From assembly GCA_022764045.1 (NCBI GenBank), contig JALERU010000028.1, positions 42,909 through 106,908 of the forward strand: 64,000 nucleotides of DNA, given 5' to 3'. This DNA comes from Clostridiales bacterium. GTDB taxonomy: Bacteria; Bacillota; Clostridia; Oscillospirales; Oscillospiraceae. The position numbers and the translations under genes are program-made. Each line of letters begins with the position of its first letter. The first letter of the stretch is position 1. Shown here in pieces: positions 50,163 through 58,532 of this stretch. Below the pieces are notes generated by a model that searched no databases, had not been told where the DNA came from, and was given only the letters and a program-made list of their open reading frames with translations.

Positions 50163-50236
50163 CTTCCCCTGGCCCGGTTTTTCCGGTGGTTTTCCCGCAC
50201 TAAAACCCCCAAATTTCTTCTTTGGAGGGTTTTGTG

Positions 50237-52222
50237 ATGTCTCTGGATCAAAACGCCTATCTGGGCCGGGAGCCTCTGGGAAAGCTCCTGCGTTCCTTTT
50301 CCGTCCCCTGCGTCCTCTCCCTGCTGGTCAGCTCCCTGTATAACATTGTGGACCAGATTTTTATCGGCAACAGTGAGCTGGGCTACCTGGGCAACGCCGC
50401 CACCGGCGTGGCCTTCCCCCTGATTATGATCTCCCTGGCCTTCGCCTGGTGCGTGGGGGACGGCTCCGCCGCCTACCTCAGCCTCTGCCAAGGCCGGGGC
50501 GACACCCAGCGGGCCCACCACTGCGTGGGCAGCGGCATCACGGTGCTCTTTTGTGCCGGGGTCCTTCTCTCCGCCGCCGGGCTCATTTGGCAGGAGCCCC
50601 TGCTCCGCCTGTTCGGGGCCTCTGACGCCACCATTACCATGGCCATGGAGTACCTCACCATCCTGCTGTGGGTCCTCCCCCTGTACATGCTCTCCAACCT
50701 GACCAACGGCATTATCCGGGCCGACGGCAACCCCAAATACGCCATGGCTGCCACCATCGCTGGGGCGGGAGTCAACCTCATTCTGGACCCCATTTTCATC
50801 TTTGCCCTCCACTGGGGCATCAAGGGAGCCGCCTGGGCCACGGTGCTGGGCCAACTGGTCTCCTTTTTCCTCAACAGCCTTTACCTCCGCCGCCCCAAAA
50901 CCTTCCGCCTGGAAAAGGCCAGCTTTCTGCCCCACTGGAAGGTCTTCTGGGCCGCCGTTCAACTGGGGATCTCCACCTTTATCACCCAGATTTCCGTGGT
51001 GGTGGTGGCCCTGGTGTGCAACGTGATGCTCTTTCACTACGGCACCCTGTCGGTCTACGGGCCGGACATCCCCATCTCGGTCATCAGCATTGAGACCAAG
51101 GTCTTTACCATCGTCATCAACCTGGTGGTGGGAGTGGTGCTGGGGGGCCAGCCCATTCTGGGCTATAACTACGGCGCCCGGCGGTATGACCGAGTACGGG
51201 GGGCTTACCGGCTCATCCTGCGCCTCACTCTGGCTGTGGGCGTGGTCTCCACCCTAATTTTTGAGCTCTGTCCCCAAATCATCATCGGTATCTTTGGCCA
51301 GGGGGACCCCCTGTACTGGGAGTTTGCCACTATGACCTTCCGCATTTTCCTGTCCCTGGTCACCTTCACCTGTTTTATCAAGATGACCTCCATCTTCTTC
51401 CAGGCCGTGGGGGCCCCGGTGAAGGCCACCGCCGCCTCTCTCATCCGGGACCTGCTCTGCTTTGTGCCCTTGGCTGTCTTGCTGCCCCGGCGTTTTGGGA
51501 TTCAGGGCATCCTCTTCGCCGCCCCGGCCGCCGACCTGATCGCCATGGTGGTGGCCACCGCCCTCACCATGGGTTTCTTCCGGCAGCTAAACGCCCAGGA
51601 GGCCCGGCCCCAGGCCCTGGAGGAGACCCCCTCGGTCATCCGCCCCTCTCACCCCGGCCCCATCGTCACCATCGCCCGGCAGCACGGCACCGCCGGCAAG
51701 GCCATCGGCCGCCAGGTGGCCCAGGCCCTGGGTGTGGCCTGCTACGACAAGGAGCTGGCTGCTCTGGCCGCCCGGGAGAGCGGCCTCCACCGGGAGTTTC
51801 TGGACCATCTGGAGGGCCCCGTGGAGGACCGCCTCCACGACCTCTACCTGAGCACCACCGTGGCCCACCACGGCATCCTGGCCCAGGCGGAGATCATCCG
51901 CAAAATTGCCGACGCCGGTTCCTGCGTCCTGGTGGGCCGGGCCGCCGACTACGTCCTGCGGGACCGGGCGGACGTGGTCTCCGTCTTCCTCCACGCCCCC
52001 AAGGACGACCGGGTCCGGAAGATCATGGAAATGTACGGTGACAACGCCGACCAAGCCGCCGGGCACTTAAAGCGCTCCGACGCCGCCCGGGGAGCCTATT
52101 ACAAGCGCATCTCCGGCGGCGTCTGGGAGGACGCCCGGAACTACACCCTCTGCCTGGACGCCTCCAGTGGGGTGGACACGACTGCGGAGGCGATCCTGGC
52201 CTACCTTCAGCTCAAAGAATAG
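50237..52222 (+). CDS. MATE efflux transporter fused to a cytidylate-kinase-like domain
   Basis: 661 residues. Residues about 1-455 are a complete 12-helix MATE (NorM/DinF-type) antiporter: NIVDQIFIGNSELGYLGNAA, RADGNPKYAMAATIAGAGVN and NLVVGVVLGGQPILGYNYGARR, read in parts. Residues about 472-661 are a cytidylate-kinase-2-like P-loop domain (IVTIARQHGTAGKAIGRQVA, ACYDKELAALAARESGL, VGRAADYVLRD). The P-loop is atypical (QHGTAGKAIG), as in that family. The start is ATG 50237, 7 to 8 bases after GGAGGG; an upstream TTG at 50222 is unlikely. One uninterrupted frame, so not a frameshift artefact. Function of the fusion is unknown. Confidence 0.93.
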   Translation: MSLDQNAYLGREPLGKLLRSFSVPCVLSLLVSSLYNIVDQIFIGNSELGYLGNAATGVAFPLIMISLAFAWCVGDGSAAYLSLCQGRGDTQRAHHCVGSGITVLFCAGVLLSAAGLIWQEPLLRLFGASDATITMAMEYLTILLWVLPLYMLSNLTNGIIRADGNPKYAMAATIAGAGVNLILDPIFIFALHWGIKGAAWATVLGQLVSFFLNSLYLRRPKTFRLEKASFLPHWKVFWAAVQLGISTFITQISVVVVALVCNVMLFHYGTLSVYGPDIPISVISIETKVFTIVINLVVGVVLGGQPILGYNYGARRYDRVRGAYRLILRLTLAVGVVSTLIFELCPQIIIGIFGQGDPLYWEFATMTFRIFLSLVTFTCFIKMTSIFFQAVGAPVKATAASLIRDLLCFVPLAVLLPRRFGIQGILFAAPAADLIAMVVATALTMGFFRQLNAQEARPQALEETPSVIRPSHPGPIVTIARQHGTAGKAIGRQVAQALGVACYDKELAALAARESGLHREFLDHLEGPVEDRLHDLYLSTTVAHHGILAQAEIIRKIADAGSCVLVGRAADYVLRDRADVVSVFLHAPKDDRVRKIMEMYGDNADQAAGHLKRSDAARGAYYKRISGGVWEDARNYTLCLDASSGVDTTAEAILAYLQLKE

Positions 52223-52229
52223 TTTTCCA

Positions 52230-52274
52230 AATAGCCCAATGTGGAACGGTTTTTCCTCATTGGGCTATTTTTTT
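52230..52274 (+). terminator. Terminator after the MATE-kinase fusion gene
   Basis: AATAGCCCAATG pairs with CATTGGGCTATT, followed by TTTTTG. Confidence 0.9.
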
Positions 52275-52316
52275 GAAAACTCTCGTTCCCCCAATCAACC
52301 GCCCCCCGTTTTTCTC

Positions 52317-52345
52317 TTGCAGAGACGGGAAAGCCATGGTAAAAT
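52317..52345 (+). promoter_or_regulatory. Promoter for prfC
   Basis: TTGCAG (52317-52322), a 17-base spacer and TAAAAT (52340-52345). Transcription should begin near 52352, after the ATG at 52349, which supports the TTG start at 52388. Confidence 0.78.
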
Positions 52346-52387
52346 AACATGTTAAATATTGTATTTCACCCAGAGGAGGACGATCCT

Positions 52388-53992
52388 TTGTCTCAATACG
52401 AATCTGAAATCAAACGTCGGCGCACCTTCGCCATCATCTCCCACCCCGACGCCGGCAAAACCACCCTGACGGAAAAATTCTTGCTCTATGGCGGGGCCAT
52501 CGCCCAGGCCGGCCAGGTCAAGGGGAAAAAGAATTCCCGAGCCGCCGTGTCCGACTGGATGGAGATCGAAAAGCAGCGCGGCATCTCCGTGACCTCTTCG
52601 GTGCTCCAATTCCAGTATGGGGGCTTCTGCATCAACATTCTGGACACCCCCGGCCACCAGGACTTCTCGGAAGACACCTACCGCACCCTCATGGCCGCCG
52701 ACTCCGCCGTCATGGTCATCGACGGGGCCAAGGGCGTAGAGGCCCAGACCCGGAAGCTCTTCAAGGTCTGCGTCATGCGGGACATCCCCATCTTCACCTT
52801 CATCAACAAGATGGACCGGGAGTCCCGGGACCCCTTCGAGCTCTGCGAGGAGATCGAAAAGGAGCTGGGCATCGACACCTACCCCGTCAACTGGCCCATC
52901 GGCTCCGGCAAGGACTTTTTAGGGGTCTATGACCGGAACAAGAAGGAGATCATCCACTTCTCCTCCAACACCAACGCCAAAAAATCCGGTACCACGCAGA
53001 TCGACCTGGACGACCCTGTGCTGGTGGACATGCTGGGCCAGGCCCAGCGGGACCAGCTCATCGAGGACATTGAGCTGCTGGACGGGGCCTCCTGCGACTT
53101 TGACTTAGACCGGGTCCGCCACGGCAAGCTCTCCCCCGTCTTCTTCGGCTCGGCCCTGACCACCTTCGGCGTGGAGCCCTTTTTGGAGGACTTCCTCCGC
53201 ATGACCACCTCCCCCCTCCCCCGCCACAGCAGCCTGGGAGAGATCGACGCCATGGAGGACTTCTTCTCCGCCTTCGTCTTTAAGATCCAGGCCAACATGA
53301 ACAAGGCCCACCGGGACCGGATCGCCTTCATGCGGGTGTGCTCCGGCCGGTTCGACGCGGACAAGGAGGTCTATCACATCCAGGGCAAGAAAAAGCTCCG
53401 CCTCTCCCGCCCCCAGCAGCTCATGGCCGCCGAGCGGGAGATCATCGAGGAGGCTTACGCCGGGGACATCATTGGCGTCTTCGACCCGGGCATTTTCTCC
53501 ATCGGCGACACCCTGTGCTCCCCCGGCAAGAAGTTCCGCTTCGACCCCATCCCCACCTTTGCCCCCGAGCACTTCGCCCGGGTGCGCCCGGTGGACACCA
53601 TGAAGCGCAAGCAGTTTTTGAAGGGGGCTGAGCAGATCGCCTTGGAGGGCGCTATCCAGATCTTCAAAATCCCCTACACCGGCATGGAAGAGGTTATTGT
53701 GGGCGTGGTGGGCACCCTGCAATTCGACGTGTTCCAATACCGCCTGCGCAGTGAGTATAACGTGGAGATCCGCATGGACACCCTCCCCTATGAGTATCTG
53801 CGCTGGATCAAAGAGCCCGTGGAGTTCCACGAGACCGACCTGATCCTGGGCAACGACACCAAGCTGGTGGAGGACTACAAGGGCAACAAGCTGCTTCTCT
53901 TCTCCTCCTTCTGGTCCATCAAGTGGGTTTCCGACCACAACCCCCAACTGGTGCTGACAGAGTTTAACGAGCGCAGCGAGGAAGAGGAGTAA
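52388..53992 (+). CDS. prfC: Peptide chain release factor 3
   Basis: A 534-residue translational GTPase that recycles RF1/RF2. G-domain motifs: SHPDAGKTTLTEK (G1), RGISVTSS (G2), LDTPGHQDF (G3), NKMDRE (G4). RF3-specific domains follow, ending near GTLQFDVFQYRLRSEY and GNKLLLFSSFWSIKWV. The start is the TTG at 52388, because AGGAGG lies 8 bases upstream and the promoter places transcription after the alternative ATG 52349. The length agrees with other RF3 proteins (about 529). Confidence 0.96.
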   Translation: MSQYESEIKRRRTFAIISHPDAGKTTLTEKFLLYGGAIAQAGQVKGKKNSRAAVSDWMEIEKQRGISVTSSVLQFQYGGFCINILDTPGHQDFSEDTYRTLMAADSAVMVIDGAKGVEAQTRKLFKVCVMRDIPIFTFINKMDRESRDPFELCEEIEKELGIDTYPVNWPIGSGKDFLGVYDRNKKEIIHFSSNTNAKKSGTTQIDLDDPVLVDMLGQAQRDQLIEDIELLDGASCDFDLDRVRHGKLSPVFFGSALTTFGVEPFLEDFLRMTTSPLPRHSSLGEIDAMEDFFSAFVFKIQANMNKAHRDRIAFMRVCSGRFDADKEVYHIQGKKKLRLSRPQQLMAAEREIIEEAYAGDIIGVFDPGIFSIGDTLCSPGKKFRFDPIPTFAPEHFARVRPVDTMKRKQFLKGAEQIALEGAIQIFKIPYTGMEEVIVGVVGTLQFDVFQYRLRSEYNVEIRMDTLPYEYLRWIKEPVEFHETDLILGNDTKLVEDYKGNKLLLFSSFWSIKWVSDHNPQLVLTEFNERSEEEE

Positions 53993-54012
53993 GTCTCTTT
54001 CCCCCAGCGCCG

Positions 54013-54060
54013 CGGCCTTCCTCCGCCCAGAAGGGCGGCGGGGAAGTCCCATTTTTATTT
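54013..54060 (+). terminator. Terminator after prfC
   Basis: GGCCTTCCTCCGCCC pairs with slippage against GGGCGGCGGGGAAGTCC, followed by CATTTTTATTT. It lies about 20 bases past the prfC stop codon. Confidence 0.75.
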
Positions 54061-54090
54061 CACGGTCTATGGTTTAAGGAGGGTTATTGT

Positions 54091-54726
54091 ATGAAACCTT
54101 TGATCATTGGCATTGCCGGCGGCACCGGCTCCGGCAAGACCACCCTGGTCAGCCGCCTCATGGAACAGTTCGGCGAGGACATCAGCGTCCTCCCTCACGA
54201 CAACTACTACGCGGAGCACCACGACCTGACTCTGGAAGAGCGCCAAAGCCTCAACTACGACCACCCGGCCTCCTTCGACACCGACCGGATGATCCAGGAT
54301 CTCCAGGACCTGCGGGACGGGAAAACCATTCACTGCCCCGTCTACGACTATTCCATCCACGACCGCACCGACGAGACCAGGGAACTAAGACCCAACAAGG
54401 TAATCCTGGTGGAGGGTATCCTCATCTTTGAGAACAAGGCCCTGCGGGACCTGATGGACATCAAAATCTTCGTGGACACCGACGCCGACGTGCGCATCCT
54501 CCGCCGGATCATCCGGGATGTGAAGGAGCGGGGCCGCAGCCTGGACTCGGTGGTAGAGCAGTACCTGGCCACGGTGAAGCCCATGCACGAGCAGTTTGTG
54601 GAGCCCTCTAAGCGCTACGCCGACGTAATCGTCCCCGAGGGGGGCAAGAACCTGGTGGCCCTCATGATGATCATCCAGCGCATCGCCTACCACATTGAGC
54701 ACAGCGACGTGGTGGCCGAGCAGTAA
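54091..54726 (+). CDS. udk: Uridine kinase
   Basis: A 211-residue pyrimidine-salvage kinase that phosphorylates uridine/cytidine. P-loop IAGGTGSGKTTLVSRL (near residues 8-23), nucleoside-binding HDNYYAEHHDLTLEERQSLNYDHPASFD (read in parts), and HCPVYDYSIHDRT. The lid region is RRIIRDVKERGRSLDSVVEQY. ATG 54091 follows AAGGAGGG. Length and motifs are standard. Confidence 0.96.
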   Translation: MKPLIIGIAGGTGSGKTTLVSRLMEQFGEDISVLPHDNYYAEHHDLTLEERQSLNYDHPASFDTDRMIQDLQDLRDGKTIHCPVYDYSIHDRTDETRELRPNKVILVEGILIFENKALRDLMDIKIFVDTDADVRILRRIIRDVKERGRSLDSVVEQYLATVKPMHEQFVEPSKRYADVIVPEGGKNLVALMMIIQRIAYHIEHSDVVAEQ

Positions 54727-54735
54727 AGATATTCC

Positions 54736-54764
54736 TTGCAATCCCCCGCCAAGGGGGCTATAAT
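54736..54764 (+). promoter_or_regulatory. Promoter for asnS
   Basis: TTGCAA (54736-54741), a 17-base spacer and TATAAT (54759-54764). Only about 48 bases of leader remain before the start codon, so there is no room for a T-box. Confidence 0.85.
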
Positions 54765-54818
54765 AAGGTTTTAACGATAGTTATCCAGATTCTCATCTGT
54801 TGAAAGGACGCAATCACA

Positions 54819-56213
54819 ATGAAACGGACAGAAATCGCCCGCATTTTTGCGGATATGGAACATTTCGGCGGTCAGGAAGTAACCGTCTGCGGCTGGACCC
54901 GTACCATCCGCGACATGAAAAACTTCGGCTTCATCGAGCTCAACGACGGCTCCTGCTTCAAGAGCATCCAGGTGGTCTTCGAGGACGGCGCCCTGGAGAA
55001 CTATAAAGAGATCGCCAAGCAGAACGTAGGCGCCGCTCTGGAGGTCCACGGCACCGTGGTCCTCACCCCCCAGGCCAAGCAGCCCCTGGAGATCAAGGCC
55101 TCCTCCATCCGGGTAGAGGGCCCTTCCGCCCCCGAGTATCCCCTGCAGAAAAAGCGCCACGGGGTGGAATTCCTGCGCACGGTGGCCCACCTGCGCCCCC
55201 GGACCAACCTCTTCTCCGCCGCCTTCCGGGTGCGCTCTGTGGCCGCCTTCGCCATCCACGAGTTCTTCCAGAACCGGGGCTTTGTCTACGTCCACACTCC
55301 CATCATCACCGCCTCTGACTGCGAGGGGGCCGGCGAGATGTTCCGGGTGACCACCCTGGACCCCGAAAACGCCCCCCGCCTGGAAAACGGCCAGGTGGAC
55401 TACAGCCAGGACTTCTTCGGCAAGCCCGCCAGCCTCACCGTCTCCGGCCAGCTCAACGCCGAAAACTTCGCCATGGCCTTTGGCAACGTCTATACCTTCG
55501 GCCCCACCTTCCGGGCCGAGAACTCCAACACCCAGCGCCACACCGCTGAGTTCTGGATGATCGAGCCCGAAATGGCCTTCTGCGACCTGGAAGGCGACAT
55601 GGACGTGGCCGAAGCTATGATTAAGTACGTCATCCGCACTGTGCTGGAGCGCTGCCCCCAGGAGATGGACTTCTTCAACTCCTTCGTGGACAAGGGCTTG
55701 CTGGAGCGCCTCCAGCATGTGGCCAGCTCCGACTTTGGCCGGGTGACCTACACTGAGGCCGTGGAGATTTTGAAGAAGAACAACGACAAGTTTGACTTCA
55801 AGGTGGACTGGGGCACCGACCTGCAGACCGAGCACGAGCGTTTCCTCACCGAGCAGGTCTACAAGCGCCCTGTCTTCGTCACCGACTATCCCAAGGAGAT
55901 CAAGGCCTTCTACATGCGTCTCAACGACGACGGCAAGACCGTGGCCGCCACCGACTGCCTGGTGCCCGGCATCGGTGAGATCATCGGCGGCAGCCAGCGC
56001 GAGGAACGCCTGGACGTGCTGGAGGCCCGGATCAAAGAGCTGGGCATGAACCCCGAGGACTACTGGTGGTACCTGGATCTCCGCCGTTACGGCTCCTGCA
56101 AGCACGCCGGCTTCGGCCTGGGCTTCGAGCGGATGGTCATGTACCTCACCGGCATCGCCAACATCCGAGATGTCCTCCCCCACCCCAGAACCGTGGGAAG
56201 CGCCGAATTTTAA
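54819..56213 (+). CDS. asnS: Asparaginyl-tRNA synthetase
   Basis: A 464-residue class IIb synthetase that charges tRNA-Asn. The N-terminal OB-fold anticodon domain is about 15-105 ([25 protein letters not shown], read in parts). Motif 2 is [23 protein letters not shown] and motif 3 [21 protein letters not shown], split here for reading. The N-containing and class-specific residues fit AsnRS rather than AspRS. The gene has its own promoter and a strong terminator. Confidence 0.97.
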   Translation: MKRTEIARIFADMEHFGGQEVTVCGWTRTIRDMKNFGFIELNDGSCFKSIQVVFEDGALENYKEIAKQNVGAALEVHGTVVLTPQAKQPLEIKASSIRVEGPSAPEYPLQKKRHGVEFLRTVAHLRPRTNLFSAAFRVRSVAAFAIHEFFQNRGFVYVHTPIITASDCEGAGEMFRVTTLDPENAPRLENGQVDYSQDFFGKPASLTVSGQLNAENFAMAFGNVYTFGPTFRAENSNTQRHTAEFWMIEPEMAFCDLEGDMDVAEAMIKYVIRTVLERCPQEMDFFNSFVDKGLLERLQHVASSDFGRVTYTEAVEILKKNNDKFDFKVDWGTDLQTEHERFLTEQVYKRPVFVTDYPKEIKAFYMRLNDDGKTVAATDCLVPGIGEIIGGSQREERLDVLEARIKELGMNPEDYWWYLDLRRYGSCKHAGFGLGFERMVMYLTGIANIRDVLPHPRTVGSAEF

Positions 56214-56218
56214 GCAGC

Positions 56219-56252
56219 AAAAATCACCCCGTCGGCCGGCGGGGTGATTTTT
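56219..56252 (+). terminator. Terminator after asnS
   Basis: AAAAATCACCCCG pairs with CGGGGTGATTTTT around an 8-base GC-rich loop, 6 bases past the stop codon. Confidence 0.93.
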
Positions 56253-56293
56253 CATGGGGAATTTCCCTCTTATAATTGCATCGAGAAACAGGA

Positions 56294-56791
56294 TTATTCC
56301 ATCCGCCCGAACTTCATTTCCTGCCCCTGGGCATCGAACTTTTTCCGCTTTCCCGTGATCTGCCGGATCTCAATGCGCCAAATGGCGGTGCGGGGCAGGC
56401 TCCGCCGGATGGCCTCGTCAAACTCCGCCATGTTGGCCGGGGTGTGGCGCTGGCAGATCAGCCGGAGGGCGTGGATCTTTTCCTGGTCCTCTGTCACCTC
56501 TTCGGCCACCCCCTGGATGAGGGCGGACTCAAACTCAGTGGTAAACCGGTTGGTGGCCCGCTTGGTATCTCCCACGCAGGCCAGGCAGACCTGGCTCTGC
56601 CCCCGCAGGCAGTCGATCTTCAGGCCCTCATGGGCGCTGTGGAAATAGATGACCTCCCCGTCCCGGGCAATGGTAATGGGCACGCAGTAGGGTGCTCCCT
56701 GGGGGGTCACCATACCCAGGGTGGCCCACTCGCACTTGTCCGCCACAGCCAGGGCGAAGTCCTTCGGCATTTCACGGTCTTTTCTTCTCAC
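56294..56791 (-). CDS. Pyridoxamine 5'-phosphate oxidase-fold protein
   Basis: A 165-residue split-barrel flavoprotein-like protein of the PNPOx-related group (nitroimidazole-resistance-like). Visible signatures are CEWATLGMVTPQGAPYCVPI, the FMN-phosphate region VIYFHSAHEGLKIDCLR, and VCLACVGDTKRATNRFTTEFESALIQG, read in parts. Likely an FMN-dependent reductase; the substrate is unknown. The start is GTG 56791, with GGAGG 9 bases upstream; the open frame reaches 56878 but without a site. Confidence 0.9.
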   Translation of the reverse strand: MRRKDREMPKDFALAVADKCEWATLGMVTPQGAPYCVPITIARDGEVIYFHSAHEGLKIDCLRGQSQVCLACVGDTKRATNRFTTEFESALIQGVAEEVTEDQEKIHALRLICQRHTPANMAEFDEAIRRSLPRTAIWRIEIRQITGKRKKFDAQGQEMKFGRME

Positions 56792-56914
56792 AAAACGGCG
56801 CCTCCTTTTTTCAAGTGCTTTGATTGTAGCACGGCCCACTCCCTTCCGTCTGTTGCTACCGCCACAATTTTCTTCCATAAGCAGCGGGCGCCGTCTCTGT
56901 GGCAGCGCCCGTTT

Positions 56915-57406
56915 TCAGGTGAAGTTCAAATTCTTTTCCAGGTAGACCAGGTCCTCCATGGGGTTGTTGTTATAGCTGGGGATCTCCCGGAAGCCAACGG
57001 CCCGATACAGGGCGATGGCGCTGGTGAGGAAGGGGAAGGTATCCAGCAGCATGGCCTCGTAGCCCTCTCCCCTGGCCTCATTCAGGAGTTTTTCCACCAG
57101 CATCCGGGCCAGGCCCCGCCCCCGGTAGGCCGGGCGGACATAGAGCCGTTTCATCTCGCACCGAGTCTCGTCCAGCTTTTTCAGGGCGATGCACCCGGCG
57201 GGCCGGCCGTCTGCCCGGAGCAGATACAGGCGGCCCCAGGGCAGGCCGTATTTTTCCTCTAAGTGGGCCAGCTCCCGATCAAAATTTTGCTGTTTCAGAT
57301 ACCCGGCAAAGGCGGGGGCCTGGTCCACTAACATGTCTGTGTATTCGGCGAACAGGCTGCGGACGGCTTCCTTTTCCTCATAAGCGGCTTGAATGGTGAT
57401 CTCCAC
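56915..57406 (-). CDS. GNAT-family N-acetyltransferase
   Basis: A 163-residue acetyl-CoA-dependent acetyltransferase. The acetyl-CoA motif A is RLYVRPAYRGRGLARMLVEKL (around residues 91-111). Before it lies the beta-strand pair GRPAGCIALKKLDETRCEMK, and after it the motif B region AIALYRAVGFREIPSY. The substrate cannot be predicted. The start is GTG 57406, with GGAGG 9 bases upstream. It is about 100 bases downstream of the small membrane protein gene and probably co-transcribed with it. Confidence 0.92.
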   Translation of the reverse strand: MEITIQAAYEEKEAVRSLFAEYTDMLVDQAPAFAGYLKQQNFDRELAHLEEKYGLPWGRLYLLRADGRPAGCIALKKLDETRCEMKRLYVRPAYRGRGLARMLVEKLLNEARGEGYEAMLLDTFPFLTSAIALYRAVGFREIPSYNNNPMEDLVYLEKNLNFT

Positions 57407-57508
57407 GTGGTTGTCCCTCCTGGGTGGATTCTCGCTGGAATTTTGGGGAAAAAGGCCGCCCCCCGTCCAAAAGACAGGGGACGGAACACGCCCTTCTCCC
57501 AATGGGAA

Positions 57509-57817
57509 TTAAAGCCCGGTGGGCTCGGCCTCCTGGGCCGGATGGTCTGCGAAGTCACTTTCCGTGGGCTCTTCGTTCTCTTCCGTGGGGATGGGTTCCT
57601 CTGCTCTGGGGGCCGTGGGGGCGGGGTCCACGGTGTGGACGATGGTGCCCTCTTCGTCGAAGAAGTCACTGGTGGCCTCCCAGGCGTCCATTTGATTTTC
57701 GATCTCCTGCAGAGTGCGCTCGATATCCTTCCGGTGCTTATAGGCCAGCACGCCGCCCAGGGCGGCGGTTACCACGCCGAAGACCAGCGCGCCGCTCCAG
57801 TTCCGTTTCTTTGCCAT
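57509..57817 (-). CDS. Small single-pass membrane protein, acidic tail
   Basis: 102 residues: basic start MAKKRNWS, one membrane segment (GALVFGVVTAALGGVLAY), a helical KHRKDIERTLQEIENQMDAW region, then a Pro/Glu/Thr-rich acidic tail (after residue 65). No known domain. ATG 57817 follows GGAGGG by 7 bases. It has a promoter of its own. Function unknown. Confidence 0.72.
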   Translation of the reverse strand: MAKKRNWSGALVFGVVTAALGGVLAYKHRKDIERTLQEIENQMDAWEATSDFFDEEGTIVHTVDPAPTAPRAEEPIPTEENEEPTESDFADHPAQEAEPTGL

Positions 57818-57859
57818 GGTTGTCCCTCCTGTTCATGGGTGTGGGAATGGATTTTTTAT

Positions 57860-57887
57860 ATGATACCACGTTTTTTCCATTTGTCAA
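57860..57887 (-). promoter_or_regulatory. Promoter for the small membrane protein and GNAT genes
   Basis: Minus-strand TTGACA (57887-57882), a 16-base spacer and TATCAT (57865-57860), 43 bases upstream of the start codon. Confidence 0.75.
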
Positions 57888-57940
57888 TTCCAAAAAGCCA
57901 AAGAAAGGTATCGCCGTGGTCCCTTCCGGATCGTCTTCGT

Positions 57941-58258
57941 GCGTCTATTCCCTACGCTGTGAAATCCTCAACGCTCGCCCTCATCCGACCCGGCCCCTGC
58001 GGGTCCGGCCCACCTTCCCCCCCAGGGGAAGGCTTTTGGCAAGCCCTGTATGGCTTATGTAGAAAACTACCGTAGTTAATAACCCCAACGTTCCGAAATA
58101 GCGTAGGCTTCCCCTCGGGGGCCGAACTGTCCGGGGGACAGTTCGGTTAAATCCAGGCGAAGCCACCTTAAACCATAGCTGTCAGCGCAGCTGACTGATG
58201 AGGGGGCGATTTCGTAGTGACGGCGGGTAGAGGAATCCCGTTGCCACCTTACGCCAGT
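57941..58258 (+). repeat. Tandem repeat element, unit A
   Basis: First of two adjacent units. Shared landmarks are GCGTCT, CTCAACGCTCGCCCTCAT, CGACCCGGCCCC, CCCCCAGGGGAAGG, TTGGCAAGCCCTGT, GTAGAAAACTACC, GCGTAGGCTTCCCCT and GACTGATGAGGGGGCGAT. Unit A has an extra 60 bases or so holding a CCGAACTGTCC/GGACAGTTCGG hairpin. The ends GCTCGCCCTCATC and GATGAGGGGGCGA are inverted relative to each other, giving a MITE-like look. No gene. Confidence 0.85.
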
Positions 58259-58516
58259 GCGTCTCTTACCCACGCCGTGGAACCCTCAACGCTCGCCCTC
58301 ATTCGACCCGGCCCCTACGGGTCCGGCCCACTTCCCCCCCAGGGGAAGGCGATTGGCAAGCCCTGTGGGGCTTATTGTAGAAAACTACCATAGTAATAAC
58401 CCCACCGTACCGAAGAGCGTAGGCTTCCCCTTGGGGGGAAGCTGGCAGCGCAGCTGACTGATGAGGGGGCGATATGGAGTATCAGCGGATAGAAGGATAC
58501 CGTTCTTCAAAAATCA
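58259..58516 (+). repeat. Tandem repeat element, unit B
   Basis: Second unit, shorter because it lacks the hairpin insertion of unit A. Otherwise it follows the same order from GCGTCTCTTA to CCGTTCTTCAAAAATCA. Its right end matches the solo copy at 16857-16932 most closely. It stops 17 bases before the 3' end of the ammonia-lyase gene. Confidence 0.85.
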
Positions 58517-58532
58517 TAGGATCAACCAGCCG

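Noticed and set aside
52349..52387. ATG start for prfC
   Set aside because: Lies at or before the predicted transcription start and lacks a ribosome site; TTG 52388 is better.
54736..54818. T-box leader before asnS
   Set aside because: Promoter to start codon leaves only about 50 bases, too short for a T-box, and no T-box sequence is visible.
57941..58516. CRISPR array as an explanation for the repeats
   Set aside because: Units are about 260-320 bases long with diverged internal sequence and no short regular repeat-spacer pattern; no cas genes in the window.
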